NCBI RefSeq assembly: GCF_900177615.1 | Contig: NZ_FXAP01000001.1 | Coordinates: 192,825-256,824, forward strand | Source of the DNA: Plantibacter flavus | GTDB taxonomy: Bacteria; Actinomycetota; Actinomycetes; Actinomycetales; Microbacteriaceae | Reading direction: 5' to 3' | Length of the DNA stretch: 64,000 nt | Part shown: positions 28,901 through 38,871 of the stretch, piece after piece | Position numbering within the stretch: position 1 is the first letter of the stretch | Layout: each line of letters begins with the position of its first letter | The notes under the pieces: generated by a model | Database searches by the model: none | Told to the model about the DNA's origin: nothing | Seen by the model: only the letters and a program-made list of their open reading frames with translations | Translations under genes and position numbers: made by a program

Positions 28901-30733
28901 ATGACTCCGCTCGGCGATGAACGCCGTCCTGTCCAACCGCGTCAGAGCACCTTCCGTGCCCTGATGCGGATCTACCCGTTCGCGAAGACGGCCATGCCGC
29001 GGATCGTGCTCGGCATGGTCGCCGCGCTCGTCGCCGGCCTGGTGGCCCTCGCGATCCCGCTCGTGCTGCAGGCCCTCGTCGACGGTCCGCTCTCGACCGG
29101 CGACTCCTCGCAGATCTGGCCGGCGGTGCTCGTGGTCCTCGCGCTCGGCGTCCTCGAGGCGGTCATGATCGCGCTGCGCCGCTGGTTCGTCCTGACTCCT
29201 GGGACGCACGTCGAGGCGCGGATGCGCAATGCGCTGTTCGCCAAGCTGCAGGACCTCCCCGTGACCTTCCACGACCGCTGGCAGAGCGGGCAGCTGCTCT
29301 CCCGCGCCGTCAGCGACCTCGGACTCATCCGCCGCTGGATCTCGTTCGGCTTCGTGCTCCTGATCGTCAACGGCGTCACGATCGTCATCGGTGCCGTCAT
29401 CCTGTTCACCTGGAACTGGCTGCTCGGGCTCATCTTCATCGCGCTCGCCATCCCCGTGTGGGTGTTCGGGTTCACCTTCGAGGGGCGGTACTCGGTGATC
29501 GCCCGGCGCAGCCAGGACCAGGCCGGCGACCTGGCGACCGCCGTCGAGGAGTCCGTCCACGGCATCCGGGTGCTCAAGGCGTTCGGTCGAGGCAAGCACG
29601 CCCTGCGGAGCTTCGCGTCGCGCGCCGAAGACCTACGGGGCACCGAGATCGAGAAGGCCAAGGCCATCGCGGGGATCTGGTTCTGGCTCGTCCTGTTGCC
29701 GGACGTCGCCTTCGCGCTCTGCCTGTTGGCGGGGGTCTGGCTCGCGTCGATCGGCGAACTCACCGTCGGTCAGCTGTTCGCCTTCTTCGCGACGGCCACG
29801 ATCCTGCGGTTCCCGATCGAGTCGATCGGCTTCCTACTCGCGATGACCTTCGACACCCGCACGGCGACCGACCGGTATTTCGAGGTCATCGACTCGGTCA
29901 ACACGATCACCGACCCCGAGCACCCGGAGCACATCCGTGAGCCGCGCGGTGAGCTCGTGTTCGAGGACGTGCACTTCCGCTACCAGGACGCACCCGACCG
30001 CTATGCGGACGTGGTGAACGGCGTCGACCTCCGGCTCGAGCCGGGGGAGACCATGGCACTCGTCGGTCTGACAGGGTCCGGGAAGTCGACCATCACGGCA
30101 CTGACCACCCGCCTGTACGACGTCACGGGTGGGCGGATCCTGCTCGACGGGGTCGACATCCGGGCGCTCACCCGGGAGGACCTGCGCCGGCACATCGCGA
30201 TGGCGTTCGAGGATGCGACCCTCTTCTCGGCGAGCGTCAAGGAGAACGTCCTCCTCGGGCGGGACGACATCGACCTCGAGTCCGTGGAGGCCGATCGGAT
30301 CCTGCGTGAGGCGCTCGACATCGCCCAGGCCGGGTTCGTCGACGAACTGCCGAACGGCGTCGAGACGATGGTGGGTGAGGAGGGACTCAGCCTGTCCGGT
30401 GGGCAGCGTCAGCGGCTCGCACTCGCCCGCGCGGTGGCCGCCCGGCCGGAGGTGCTGGTGCTGGACGACCCGTTGTCGGCGCTCGACGTCGACACCGAGG
30501 CGCTCGTCGAGGCGGCGCTCCGCCGAGTGCTCGCCTCGACCACGGCCCTGATCGTCGCCCACCGACCGAGCACCGTCACCCTCGCGGACCGCGTCGCCCT
30601 CCTGGAGGACGGTCGCATCACCGCGGTCGGTCGCCACACCGAGCTGCTGCAGCACAACGCCCATTACCGCTACGTGATCTCGAGTCTGGAAGACGACGAA
30701 CGAGAGACCAACCGCCAGGAGGTGAACCTGTGA
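28901..30733 (+). CDS. ABC exporter half-transporter, degenerate NBD
   Basis: Membrane ABC exporter subunit of 610 residues: six-helix transmembrane domain (about 25-315, beginning [20 protein letters not shown]) and a nucleotide-binding domain (about 350-590). Walker A is [20 protein letters not shown], signature [19 protein letters not shown]. Walker B is [12 protein letters not shown] with Asp where the catalytic Glu normally sits. That marks the degenerate site of a heterodimeric exporter. It overlaps the next gene by GTGA, so the two make one transporter. The substrate is unknown; relatives export drugs, lipids or peptides. Confidence 0.92.
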   Translation: MTPLGDERRPVQPRQSTFRALMRIYPFAKTAMPRIVLGMVAALVAGLVALAIPLVLQALVDGPLSTGDSSQIWPAVLVVLALGVLEAVMIALRRWFVLTPGTHVEARMRNALFAKLQDLPVTFHDRWQSGQLLSRAVSDLGLIRRWISFGFVLLIVNGVTIVIGAVILFTWNWLLGLIFIALAIPVWVFGFTFEGRYSVIARRSQDQAGDLATAVEESVHGIRVLKAFGRGKHALRSFASRAEDLRGTEIEKAKAIAGIWFWLVLLPDVAFALCLLAGVWLASIGELTVGQLFAFFATATILRFPIESIGFLLAMTFDTRTATDRYFEVIDSVNTITDPEHPEHIREPRGELVFEDVHFRYQDAPDRYADVVNGVDLRLEPGETMALVGLTGSGKSTITALTTRLYDVTGGRILLDGVDIRALTREDLRRHIAMAFEDATLFSASVKENVLLGRDDIDLESVEADRILREALDIAQAGFVDELPNGVETMVGEEGLSLSGGQRQRLALARAVAARPEVLVLDDPLSALDVDTEALVEAALRRVLASTTALIVAHRPSTVTLADRVALLEDGRITAVGRHTELLQHNAHYRYVISSLEDDERETNRQEVNL

Positions 30734-32550
30734 CCCCGCCGACGACCGTCCACGGAGTGGAGGGTGAGGAGCGCGACGACCTCACCAGTGACGAGTCCGC
30801 GCACATCCGGCGACGCTCGCTGCGTCTGCTCGGATCGCTGCTCGCGCCCCTGCGGCTGCGCGTCATCGCCGCGATGACCATCGTCGTGGTGTCGACCGCC
30901 GCCCAGGTCGCCGGGCCCGCGCTGATCGCCCTCGGCATCGACCGCGCCCTCCCGGCCGTCCTGGAACGCGCCGACTGGATGCCGGCCTTCCTCGTGGTCG
31001 GCGCGTACCTGCTGACCGGTGCGCTCGGAGCGACGCTCATCTCCTGGTACACCGTGCTCGCGGCACGGATCAGCCAGGCGATCCTGATCGACCTCCGGAA
31101 GCGCGTGTTCCTGCAGACGCAGCGGCTCAGCCTCGACTTCCACGAGAGCTACACCTCGGGTCGCATCATCTCCCGGCAGACGAGCGACCTCGACTCCATC
31201 CGTGAGCTGCTCGACTCCGGCATCAACCAGCTCGTGTCCGGCGTGCTGTACATGGGGTTCACCGCCGTGGCCCTCGTCCTGGTGGACTGGGTCAGCGGTC
31301 TGGTGCTGCTCGGTTCGCTCATCCCGCTGTTCGTGCTCACCCGCTGGTTCCAGCTCCGCTCGCAGCGGATGTTCCGCGAGTCGCGGGTCCGTTCGGCGAA
31401 GCTCATCGTGTTCTTCGTGGAGGCGATGACCGGCATCCGTGCCGTGAAGGCGTTCCGGAAGGAGCGGCGGAACGAGCGCGCGTTCGGCGAGCTCGTGGAG
31501 CAGTACCGCGACACCAACGCCCGGGTCATCCAGCTGTTCGGGGTGTTCGATCCCGGACTGGTGTTCATCGGCAACGTCTCCGTCGCCGTGGTGCTCCTCG
31601 TCGGCGGGTTCCGGGTCGCGGATGGACAGCTCGCGATCGGAGCGCTGCTCGCGGCGCTCCTCTACACGCGTCGATTCTTCGACCCGATGGAGGAGATGGC
31701 GATGTTCTACAACTCCTACCAGTCGGCCGCTGCGGCGCTCGAGAAGATCTCCGGCGTGCTGGAGGAGCGTCCCGGGGTGCCAGACCCGGTGGCGCCGGTC
31801 GACCTGTGGACGTCACAGGGGCGCATCACCTTCGACGATGTGACGTTCGCGTACGCCGCCGATCGGGTGGTGCTCCCGAAGTTCGACCTCGAGATCCCGG
31901 CCGGGCAGACCATCGCGCTCGTCGGTACGACCGGCGCGGGCAAGTCCACGCTCGCGAAGCTCATCAGTCGGTTCTACGACCCGACCGACGGTGCGGTGCG
32001 CCTCGACGGCATCGACCTGCGCGACCTGCACCCGAAGGACCTCCGTCGGGCGATCGTCATGGTGACGCAGGAGGCCTACCTGTTCTCCGGCTCGGTCGCC
32101 GACAACATCGCGTTGGGGAAGCCCGACGCGACGATCGAGGAGATCACGGCTGCCGCGAAGGCCGTCGGCGCGCACACCTTCATCGAGGCGTTGCCGAACG
32201 GCTACGACACCGACGTGAACAAGCGCGGTGGTCGGGTCTCGGCCGGCCAGCGGCAGCTCTTGTCGTTCGCACGGGCCTTCCTCGCGGATCCGGCCGTGCT
32301 GATCCTCGACGAAGCGACCGCCTCGCTCGACATCCCGAGCGAGCGACTCGTCCAGGAGGCGCTGCAGACCCTGCTCGCGGACCGCACCGCGATCATCATC
32401 GCGCACCGGTTGTCGACCGTCGCGATCGCCGACCGGGTGCTCGTGATGGAGCACGGCCGGGTGATCGAGGACGGCGCGCCCGCGGAGCTCATCGGCGGGA
32501 CGGGGCGGTTCGCTGCGATGCACGCGGCCTGGCGGTCCTCGGTCGGCTGA
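30730..32550 (+). CDS. ABC exporter half-transporter, catalytic NBD
   Basis: Partner of the preceding gene, 606 residues starting with GTG. Transmembrane domain about 35-325 and NBD about 360-590. Walker A is [18 protein letters not shown] and Walker B is [12 protein letters not shown] with the catalytic Glu intact. The signature is [17 protein letters not shown], where SAGQ replaces the canonical SGGQ, as expected for the half that pairs with the degenerate site. Six helices and the [20 protein letters not shown] coupling region are visible. The unit is followed by a response regulator and a broken histidine kinase gene. Confidence 0.92.
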   Translation: MTPPTTVHGVEGEERDDLTSDESAHIRRRSLRLLGSLLAPLRLRVIAAMTIVVVSTAAQVAGPALIALGIDRALPAVLERADWMPAFLVVGAYLLTGALGATLISWYTVLAARISQAILIDLRKRVFLQTQRLSLDFHESYTSGRIISRQTSDLDSIRELLDSGINQLVSGVLYMGFTAVALVLVDWVSGLVLLGSLIPLFVLTRWFQLRSQRMFRESRVRSAKLIVFFVEAMTGIRAVKAFRKERRNERAFGELVEQYRDTNARVIQLFGVFDPGLVFIGNVSVAVVLLVGGFRVADGQLAIGALLAALLYTRRFFDPMEEMAMFYNSYQSAAAALEKISGVLEERPGVPDPVAPVDLWTSQGRITFDDVTFAYAADRVVLPKFDLEIPAGQTIALVGTTGAGKSTLAKLISRFYDPTDGAVRLDGIDLRDLHPKDLRRAIVMVTQEAYLFSGSVADNIALGKPDATIEEITAAAKAVGAHTFIEALPNGYDTDVNKRGGRVSAGQRQLLSFARAFLADPAVLILDEATASLDIPSERLVQEALQTLLADRTAIIIAHRLSTVAIADRVLVMEHGRVIEDGAPAELIGGTGRFAAMHAAWRSSVG

Positions 32551-32632
32551 CCCGCACCACGTTGGCGTGTCCACGGGGTCCTCCGGTGACGGAGTGACCC
32601 CGTGGGCACTACACCTCGTCTCGTCGACCTGC

Positions 32633-32644
32633 CACAATGAGCGG
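32633..32644 (+). promoter_or_regulatory. -10-like element for leaderless response regulator
   Basis: CACAAT at 32633-32638 ends 6 nt before ATG 32645. It deviates from TANNNT at its first base. Confidence 0.4.
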
Positions 32645-33322
32645 ATGACCAGTCTGGAACCGCGTTCGCTGCGAGTCGCCGTCGCGGACGATGCGGTGCT
32701 CCTCCGCGAGGGTGTCGCGCAGATCCTCAAGGCGGGTGGTCACGACGTGGTCGGATCGTTCGGCTCGGCGGTCGACCTGGTCGATCGCATCGATGCGGGG
32801 CTCCAGCTCGACGCCGTCGTGCTCGACATCCGGATGCCGCCCACCCACACCGACGAGGGCATCGTCGCCCTCGAGCAGTTGCGGGCGTCGGGCTTCGCCG
32901 CCGGGGTGCTCCTGCTGAGCACCTACGCCGTGCCGTCCTACGCGGTCCGCGCGCTCGGCTCCGGTGGCGGTACCGGTTACCTGCTGAAGGATCGCGTCGC
33001 CGACTCCGGAACGCTCGTCGACGCCGTGGAGCGCGTGGCGGCAGGTGAGTCCGTCGTGGATCCCGAGGTCGTCTCCCTGCTCGTCGCGGAGCGGACCCGG
33101 TCCGACGGGCTCGACCACCTCACGGAGCGGGAACGCGAAGTCCTCACACTCATGGCCGAGGGACGGTCGAACTCCGGCATCGCGAAGGCGCTGGTCGTCA
33201 GTCTCAAGACCGTCGAAGCACACATCAGCCGCATCCTGGCCAAGCTCGGACTCGAGGACTCACCGGCGGACCACCGCCGCGTCCTCGCGGTCGTGCGATG
33301 GCTGGAACACACGGATGGCTGA
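32645..33322 (+). CDS. NarL/LuxR-family response regulator
   Basis: DNA-binding response regulator of 225 residues. The receiver domain (about 10-130) has the acidic pair VAVADDAVLLREGVAQIL, the phospho-accepting Asp in DAVVLDIRMPPTHTDEG and the Lys in GYLLKDRVAD. A LuxR-type HTH follows (HLTEREREVLTLMAEGRSN, then SLKTVEAHISRILAKLGLED). The kinase gene overlaps its stop by 8 nt. The open frame extends upstream, but the start is set by CACAAT 6 nt before ATG 32645. Target genes could include the ABC pair just upstream. Confidence 0.9.
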   Translation: MTSLEPRSLRVAVADDAVLLREGVAQILKAGGHDVVGSFGSAVDLVDRIDAGLQLDAVVLDIRMPPTHTDEGIVALEQLRASGFAAGVLLLSTYAVPSYAVRALGSGGGTGYLLKDRVADSGTLVDAVERVAAGESVVDPEVVSLLVAERTRSDGLDHLTEREREVLTLMAEGRSNSGIAKALVVSLKTVEAHISRILAKLGLEDSPADHRRVLAVVRWLEHTDG

Positions 33323-35094
33323 CGGTCGCCCACACGGACGGGCGACGTCGCTGCCGATCCCGGCACCTGCCGGCCGCGGTCGACTGCCGTGGCCGCTGCG
33401 ACTCGGCATCCTACTCGCCGCTGCGCTCGCGTGCGTCCTGTCGGTCGTGTTCGGCGTCGTCCAGCCGGGCGTCGCCGACGGCAACGGTCTGCCCTGGTTG
33501 GTGGGCCACCTCGCGGCGCTGGTGGCGGCCGGGCTGATCTGGTGGCTCGCTCCGACGGCCACTCCTGGCTGGGTGATCGTCGGGTACGCGCTGGCCGAGA
33601 CGGCCTACATGTGGGCATACGGCGTCGACGCGGGCTGGCTCTGGCCGCTCCTCATGTCGATCTCCGTTCTCCCGGGCGTCGCGCTGGTATGGCTGGCGCT
33701 GGCCTTCCCCGCCGGGCGGCTGCGGCGCGGCTTCGATCGGCGGCTCGTCATCACCGCGTCGGTGTACCTCGTCACCTATGCGATCGTGACGCTCCTGGTG
33801 ACGCCGACCCACGTGCTCGACGCCAGCCACGAGCGGAGTCGGTACGCCGTCCTCGCCGCCGGAGACGTGGCCGACGTGCTCGGTCGGGTCCATGCGGGAG
33901 TCATGGGGGCCTTCGCGGTCGTGGTCGCGGGTGTCGTGCTCCTGCGGTGGGCACGGAGCAGCGGAGCGGCCAGACAGGTGGCCTTCATCATGCCGGTCGC
34001 GTTCGTGTTGTGGCTCGTCATCGGCGTGGTGTGGTCCCTCGTCCGCCTGGGGGGGTTGGCCTGAGCACCTCCGGCTCGTCGTCGAGGACCTCAACGCGTT
34101 CTCGGTGGTGCTCGTTCCTGCCGCGTACGCGACGGGTCTCATCCGGATGCGGACGATCCGCTCCAGGGCCGTCGACCTCGTGCAGACCGGACAGCTGAGC
34201 GAGACCGGCCACGACCGCTGGGACGGTGCGGTGAAGACCGTCCTCGGCGACCGCACCGCCCGGCTCGTCTGGCCGGGATCGCAGCGGACGACCGACCGGG
34301 ACGCACGTGGGCGCGCCATGTCGAGCGTCGGCGACGCGGACGCGCCGCTCGTGTACATCGAGCACGACGCGGCTCTGCTCGACAATCCGCAGTTGCTCCG
34401 GTCGGTGTCGGCGTCGCTGCGCATCATGATCGACAACGAACGACTCACTGCTGAACTCCGCCACTCGTTACGGGAGGTGAGCCGGTCGCGGTTGCGCATC
34501 GTGCAGGCGGCCGACGAAGCGCGCCGGCGCGCGGAACGCGACCTGCACGACGGCTCGCAGCAGCAGCTGTTCTCCGTCGCGCTGCGGCTCCGGATGGCGA
34601 GCGACGCGGCACGCGCCGACGGCCAAGTCGTCCTGGCCGACGGCCTCGAGACCACCATCGACCAGCTCGCGAGCGCCATCAAGGAGCTCCGCGAACTCGC
34701 CCGAGGACTGCATCCGGCGCTCCTGGCCGAGGGCGGACTGGTGCCGGCGATCGCCGAACTCGGGCGCCGGTGCACCGTCGTCACCAAGGTCACCGTCGAG
34801 CTGCGCGAGCGCCCTGGGCAGCTCATCGAGGCGACCGTCTACTACGTCGTCTCGGAGTGCCTGGCCAACGTCACGAAGTACTCCGGGGCGTCCAGCTGCG
34901 AGGTGGTCGTCTCCGACGACCCCGACGGCGGGATCAGGGTCGTCGTGGCTGACGACGGGGTCGGCGGTGCCGATCCTGCGCGGGGGAGTGGACTGCGCGG
35001 CCTCGCGGACCGCGTCGACGCCGTCGGCGGGACGATGCGCGTCGAGAGCCCGGTCGGTGCCGGGACGGTCGTCGCGATCCACCTTCCCGGCTGA
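33315..35094 (+). pseudogene. Histidine kinase gene, frameshifted at a G7 run
   Basis: Sensor kinase of the HisKA_3 family, cognate to the preceding response regulator; ATG 33315 overlaps that gene by 8 nt. The first frame encodes residues up to about 247, with seven hydrophobic segments, and ends in TGA at 34062-34064 right after LVRLGGLA. The C-terminal frame continues from the same place with WPEHLRLVVEDLNAFSVVLV, then the H-box (ARRRAERDLHDGSQQQLFSV) and ATPase motifs (SECLANVTKYSGASS; VADDGVGGADPARGSGLRGL). Removing one G from the seven at 34049-34055 joins the frames into about 592 residues. It may be a true mutation, a sequencing error, or a phase-variable tract. Confidence 0.85.
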
Positions 35095-35110
35095 TCGGGC
35101 TCGAAGCCCG

Positions 35111-35431
35111 TCAGTACAGCAGCGCCTCACGGCCCAGACGGTACCGCCCGCCGCTCATCGGGACGATCGGTGTGCCTTCGGCTTCGTAGTGCTCCAGTGC
35201 GCGATCCTCGTGCCCCGTCGGAGGGAGACCGCCCGACCGGACGACGCGCCACCAGGGCACGGCGTGGCCGTACTGCGCCATCACGCGACCGACGCCGCGC
35301 GCGGACTTCGACCCCAGGATCGACGCGACCTGGCCGTAGCTCAGGGCGCAACCCTCGGGGATGTCGGCGACGACGGCCAGCACGGCCTCGGCGAACGCCT
35401 CAGCCGAGTCCGTCCGTGACGATCCGTTCAC
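35111..35431 (-). CDS. Alkyltransferase-like protein (ATL), PWWRV active-site variant
   Basis: Protein of 106 residues similar to the DNA-binding half of O6-alkylguanine alkyltransferases. The usual PCHRV active site is PWWRVVRSGG, so the alkyl-accepting Cys is absent; such ATL proteins bind O6-alkylguanine and flag it for nucleotide excision repair. Other motifs are CALSYGQVASILGSKSARGV (helix-turn-helix) and VMAQYGHAV before the site. The GTG start lies 4 nt after the GNAT stop, so the two are co-transcribed. Confidence 0.83.
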   Translation of the reverse strand: MNGSSRTDSAEAFAEAVLAVVADIPEGCALSYGQVASILGSKSARGVGRVMAQYGHAVPWWRVVRSGGLPPTGHEDRALEHYEAEGTPIVPMSGGRYRLGREALLY

Positions 35432-35435
35432 GGCC

Positions 35436-35888
35436 TCAGAGGCTGATGCTGCCGATGGTCTCGCCATACTGCGTCTCACCGACGGGGGTGAAGCCGACAC
35501 GGAGGAAGAACGCCTCGGGTCCGAGGTCGCCGGGCTCGTAGATGACATTGACGTGATCGAAATCGCGCCGCTTGGCTTCCTCGATGAGCGAGGCCACCGC
35601 GAACCGGCCGACGCCGCGGCCCTGGTCGTCGGCGTCGACGTTGATGCGCCACAGGGCGGAGCGGAACTCCTCCTGCGTCGACTCGTGGTCGAAGTTGGCG
35701 GAGATGAAGCCGACGACCTCGTCGCCGTCGAGGATGACACGCTGCCAGGAGGTGGCGGGGTTCACGACCGCGGCCGCCACCGCGTAGGACACCGGGGCGA
35801 TGAACTGCTCCTGCCCGGGTTTCATGGTGAGCGCGTTGACCGCCACGATCGTCGATGCGGACAGTTCTTCCAGACGCAGCTCAGCCAT
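35436..35888 (-). CDS. GNAT-family N-acetyltransferase
   Basis: Cytosolic acetyltransferase of 150 residues. Motif A, which binds acetyl-CoA, is WRINVDADDQGRGVGRFAVA with the Q-x-x-G-x-G pattern; it is followed by HVNVIYEPGDLGPEAFFLRV and the final strand GFTPVGETQYGE. The pattern resembles diamine acetyltransferases such as PaiA/BltD, but the substrate is not determinable. Short 4-nt gap to the ATL gene. Confidence 0.83.
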   Translation of the reverse strand: MAELRLEELSASTIVAVNALTMKPGQEQFIAPVSYAVAAAVVNPATSWQRVILDGDEVVGFISANFDHESTQEEFRSALWRINVDADDQGRGVGRFAVASLIEEAKRRDFDHVNVIYEPGDLGPEAFFLRVGFTPVGETQYGETIGSISL

Positions 35889-35900
35889 GTCCTTAGGCTA
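35889..35900 (-). promoter_or_regulatory. -10 element for leaderless GNAT-ATL unit
   Basis: TAGCCT on the minus strand (35895-35900) ends exactly 6 nt before ATG 35888. Confidence 0.6.
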
Positions 35901-36042
35901 ACCGGTCGAGCCGACCGCGGATAGTCCGGCCCCGGGGCGACACGCGGTGACCGTCGACTTCCACGGCCGACCCACAGCTGAGGTCTGGGACGGAACCAGG
36001 CCATCCGCAACTGTCTCGATGTCAAGAGACCTGGCGGGTCTT

Positions 36043-36048
36043 GTAAGC
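36043..36048 (+). promoter_or_regulatory. Candidate -10 element of icd
   Basis: TAAGCT about 120 nt before the icd start, just after an imperfect CAAGAGACC / GGTCTTG palindrome. No good -35. Confidence 0.35.
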
Positions 36049-36169
36049 TAGGGCATGGCCGTGCCGTCCACCTTTCGGATGCGGTCTCCTCCATGCCATG
36101 CGGAGCACTCCACCGCGTGCGCACCTCCGTAGGCCGCTCGGCTCAGGGCGGCATCAGAAAGGACAACCA

Positions 36170-37384
36170 GTGTCGAAGATCAAGGTCGAAGGCACCGTCG
36201 TCGAACTCGACGGCGATGAGATGACTCGCATCATCTGGCAGTTCATCAAGGACTCGCTCATCCACCCCTACCTCGATGTGAACCTCGAGTACTACGACCT
36301 CGGCATCGAGAAGCGTGACGAGACGGACGACCAGATCACGATCGACGCCGCACACGCCATCCAGAAGCACGGCGTCGGCGTCAAGTGCGCGACCATCACC
36401 CCCGACGAGGCCCGTGTCGAGGAGTTCGGTCTCAAGAAGATGTGGCGGAGCCCGAACGGTACCATCCGCAACATCCTCGGCGGCGTCATCTTCCGCGAGC
36501 CCATCATCATCTCGAACATCCCGCGTCTCGTGCCCGGGTGGAACAAGCCGATCATCATCGGCCGCCACGCGTTCGGCGACCAGTACCGCGCGACCGACTT
36601 CCTGTTCAAGGGTGAGGGCAAGCTCACGGTCGAGTTCACGCCCGACGACGGCTCGGAGCCGCAGAAGTTCGAGGTCTTCCAATCGCCCGGCGACGGCATC
36701 GCACAGGTGCAGTACAACCTCGACGCGTCGATCCGCGACTTCGCGCGTGCGAGCCTCAACTACGGCCTGAACCGCAACTACCCGGTGTACCTCTCCACGA
36801 AGAACACCATCCTCAAGGCCTACGACGGCCGGTTCAAGGACATCTTCCAGGAGATCTTCGACGCGGAGTTCAAGGAGCAGTTCGAGGCTGCCGGCATCAC
36901 CTACGAGCACCGACTCATCGACGACATGGTCGCCTCGGCCATGAAGTGGGAGGGCGGTTACGTCTGGGCCTGCAAGAACTACGACGGCGACGTGCAGTCC
37001 GACACCGTGGCGCAGGGCTTCGGCTCGCTCGGCCTCATGACGAGCGTGCTGGCCACGCCCGACGGCAAGATCGTGGAGGCGGAGGCCGCACACGGCACCG
37101 TCACGCGCCACTACCGCCAGCACCAGCAGGGCAAGCCCACGTCGACGAACCCGATCGCCTCGATCTTCGCGTGGACCCGTGGCCTGCAGCACCGAGGCGT
37201 GCTCGACGGCAACCAGGAGCTCATCGAGTTCGCGGCGACCCTCGAGGACGTCGTCATCAAGACGGTCGAGTCCGGTGCCATGACGAAGGACCTCGCGCTC
37301 CTCGTCGGCCCCGACCAGGCCTACCAGACGACCGAGGAGTTCCTCGAGACCATCTCGGCGAACCTCAAGGCTCGCCTGGCCTGA
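36170..37384 (+). CDS. icd: NADP-dependent isocitrate dehydrogenase
   Basis: TCA-cycle enzyme of the dimeric eukaryotic-like IDH class, 404 residues. The GTG start follows GAAAGGA. Signature residues include [20 protein letters not shown], substrate-binding [37 protein letters not shown] and [19 protein letters not shown]. The C-terminal [20 protein letters not shown] contains cofactor residues. The open frame extends upstream to 36098; length and ribosome site favour 36170. A strong terminator follows. Confidence 0.96.
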   Translation: MSKIKVEGTVVELDGDEMTRIIWQFIKDSLIHPYLDVNLEYYDLGIEKRDETDDQITIDAAHAIQKHGVGVKCATITPDEARVEEFGLKKMWRSPNGTIRNILGGVIFREPIIISNIPRLVPGWNKPIIIGRHAFGDQYRATDFLFKGEGKLTVEFTPDDGSEPQKFEVFQSPGDGIAQVQYNLDASIRDFARASLNYGLNRNYPVYLSTKNTILKAYDGRFKDIFQEIFDAEFKEQFEAAGITYEHRLIDDMVASAMKWEGGYVWACKNYDGDVQSDTVAQGFGSLGLMTSVLATPDGKIVEAEAAHGTVTRHYRQHQQGKPTSTNPIASIFAWTRGLQHRGVLDGNQELIEFAATLEDVVIKTVESGAMTKDLALLVGPDQAYQTTEEFLETISANLKARLA

Positions 37385-37415
37385 TGACGTCGGCCTGACC
37401 GGCGCCAGCACCACA

Positions 37416-37455
37416 CGGACGGGGTCCGGGAGCACACGCTCCCGGGCCCCGTCCG
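37416..37455 (+). terminator. Strong terminator after icd
   Basis: Eighteen-base arms (37416-37433, 37438-37455) with one G-T pair and an ACAC loop, 31 nt after the stop. Confidence 0.92.
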
Positions 37456-37533
37456 CCGTTCGGGTCTCGACGCCGGTGCCAACGGTCGTGTTAGCGTCGA
37501 TGGACCACCTCGACGACGAAGTGAGGACCATCG

Positions 37534-38871
37534 ATGTCACCGATGACGAGAAGACAGCTGCTCGCCTGGGCTGCAGCGGGTGGTGCGACCGCGCTCCTGT
37601 CGGGCTGTTCCACCCCGGGGACGGTGTCGCCGAACACCGGTCCGACGATCGCCCCGGCCGCCGCCGGCGAACGGATCACGCTCACCTACTGGGCCTGGCT
37701 GAAGGACCTCCAGAGGGTCGCGGACGTCTGGAACGCCGACCACCCGAACGTGCAGGTCGAGGCGGTCTGGATCCCCGGAGGCAACGACGGCGGGTATCAG
37801 AAGCTGTACTCGGCGCTCGCCGCGGGCGGTGGTCCGGACCTCGCGCAGGTCGAGATGCGGACGCTCCCCGAGTTCCTGCTCGTGAACGGGTTGGTCGACC
37901 TCCGGCGCTACGGCGCGGACGAGGTCGCGTCGCGGTACAACGAGACCCTCTGGAACCAGGTCTCCTACGTTGACGGGGTCTACGGGATCCCGCAGGACTC
38001 CGGTCCGATGGCGCTCTACTACCGCCCGGACCTGCTCGACCGGGTGGGCGCGAAGCCCCCGGCCACCTGGGACGAGTGGTTCCAGGTGGCGGGGGCGGTA
38101 CGCGAGGCCGACATGTACCTGGATTGCTTCGCCCTCGACGACGCCTCGTGGTTCGCGGCCATGGCGACCCAGGCAGGCGCGTCCTGGTTCCGTGTCGACG
38201 GCGACCGGTGGATCGTGGACATGACGGACGACGCGACCCTGGAGACGGCCAGATTCTTCGACCGGGCCATCGACGAGGGCGTCATGACCACCTCCTACAG
38301 CCAGTTCTCACCGGCCTGGTTCGCCGCTGCGGCGAAGGACTCGATCGCGTCGCTCGCCGGAGCCAGCTGGGGAGACGCCCTCCTGCAGGGCGTCTCGGGG
38401 GCCGAGGGTAAGTGGCGGGTCGCGCCGTTGCCCCGGTGGGGGAGCGAGGGGTACGGCTCGACCTTCCAGGGCGGGTCCACGGCTGCCGTCCTGGCGAACA
38501 GCGCCCACCCGAGGGAGGCGCTCGAGTTCGCCGTGTGGATGACCACGAGCGACGCCGGTATCGACGCCATGATCGAGCACTCAGGCATCGGGTGGTCGCC
38601 GAACGACGCCTACATCGGTGCCCGCCGGCAACAGCCGAGCGAATTCTTCGGTGGTCAGAACTACAACGAGGAGGTCTTCGTGCCGGCGGCCAAGGAACAG
38701 AACAACGAGTGGCAGTGGTGGCCGCTGACCCAGCAGACGTTCAACATCCTCGCCGACGGGTTCCGGGCCAAGGCCTCGGGCGGCACCCTCGTGGACGCCG
38801 TGGTCCAGGGACAGCGCGACGTCATCACCGCCTTCCGCAACAAGGGCCTCCGGATCGAGGCAGCGTCGTGA
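37534..38871 (+). CDS. Sugar ABC transporter substrate-binding lipoprotein
   Basis: Extracellular solute-binding protein, family 1, of 445 residues. The N-terminus has a twin-arginine (MTRRQLLAWAAAGG) and a lipobox LLSGC, so it is a probable Tat-exported lipoprotein. Characteristic stretches are RITLTYWAWLKDLQRVADVW, GIPQDSGPMALYYRPDLLDR and SSTFQGGSTAAVL-type domain-swap residues (GYGSTFQGGSTAAVLANSAH). Followed by two permeases with 4-nt overlaps and no ATPase gene, as is usual where a shared MsiK-type ATPase serves several importers. The neighbouring ROK kinase and nagB suggest an amino sugar or chitobiose, but that is inference. Confidence 0.87.
   Translation: MSPMTRRQLLAWAAAGGATALLSGCSTPGTVSPNTGPTIAPAAAGERITLTYWAWLKDLQRVADVWNADHPNVQVEAVWIPGGNDGGYQKLYSALAAGGGPDLAQVEMRTLPEFLLVNGLVDLRRYGADEVASRYNETLWNQVSYVDGVYGIPQDSGPMALYYRPDLLDRVGAKPPATWDEWFQVAGAVREADMYLDCFALDDASWFAAMATQAGASWFRVDGDRWIVDMTDDATLETARFFDRAIDEGVMTTSYSQFSPAWFAAAAKDSIASLAGASWGDALLQGVSGAEGKWRVAPLPRWGSEGYGSTFQGGSTAAVLANSAHPREALEFAVWMTTSDAGIDAMIEHSGIGWSPNDAYIGARRQQPSEFFGGQNYNEEVFVPAAKEQNNEWQWWPLTQQTFNILADGFRAKASGGTLVDAVVQGQRDVITAFRNKGLRIEAAS

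Noticed and set aside
30730-35094. A single drug-resistance locus made of the exporter and the two-component genes
   Set aside because: The response regulator has its own -10 box and no shared regulatory site was found, so a functional link stays a guess.
36016-36042. Imperfect CAAGAGACC/GGTCTTG palindrome before icd as an operator
   Set aside because: The arms need a two-base insertion to pair, too weak to call.
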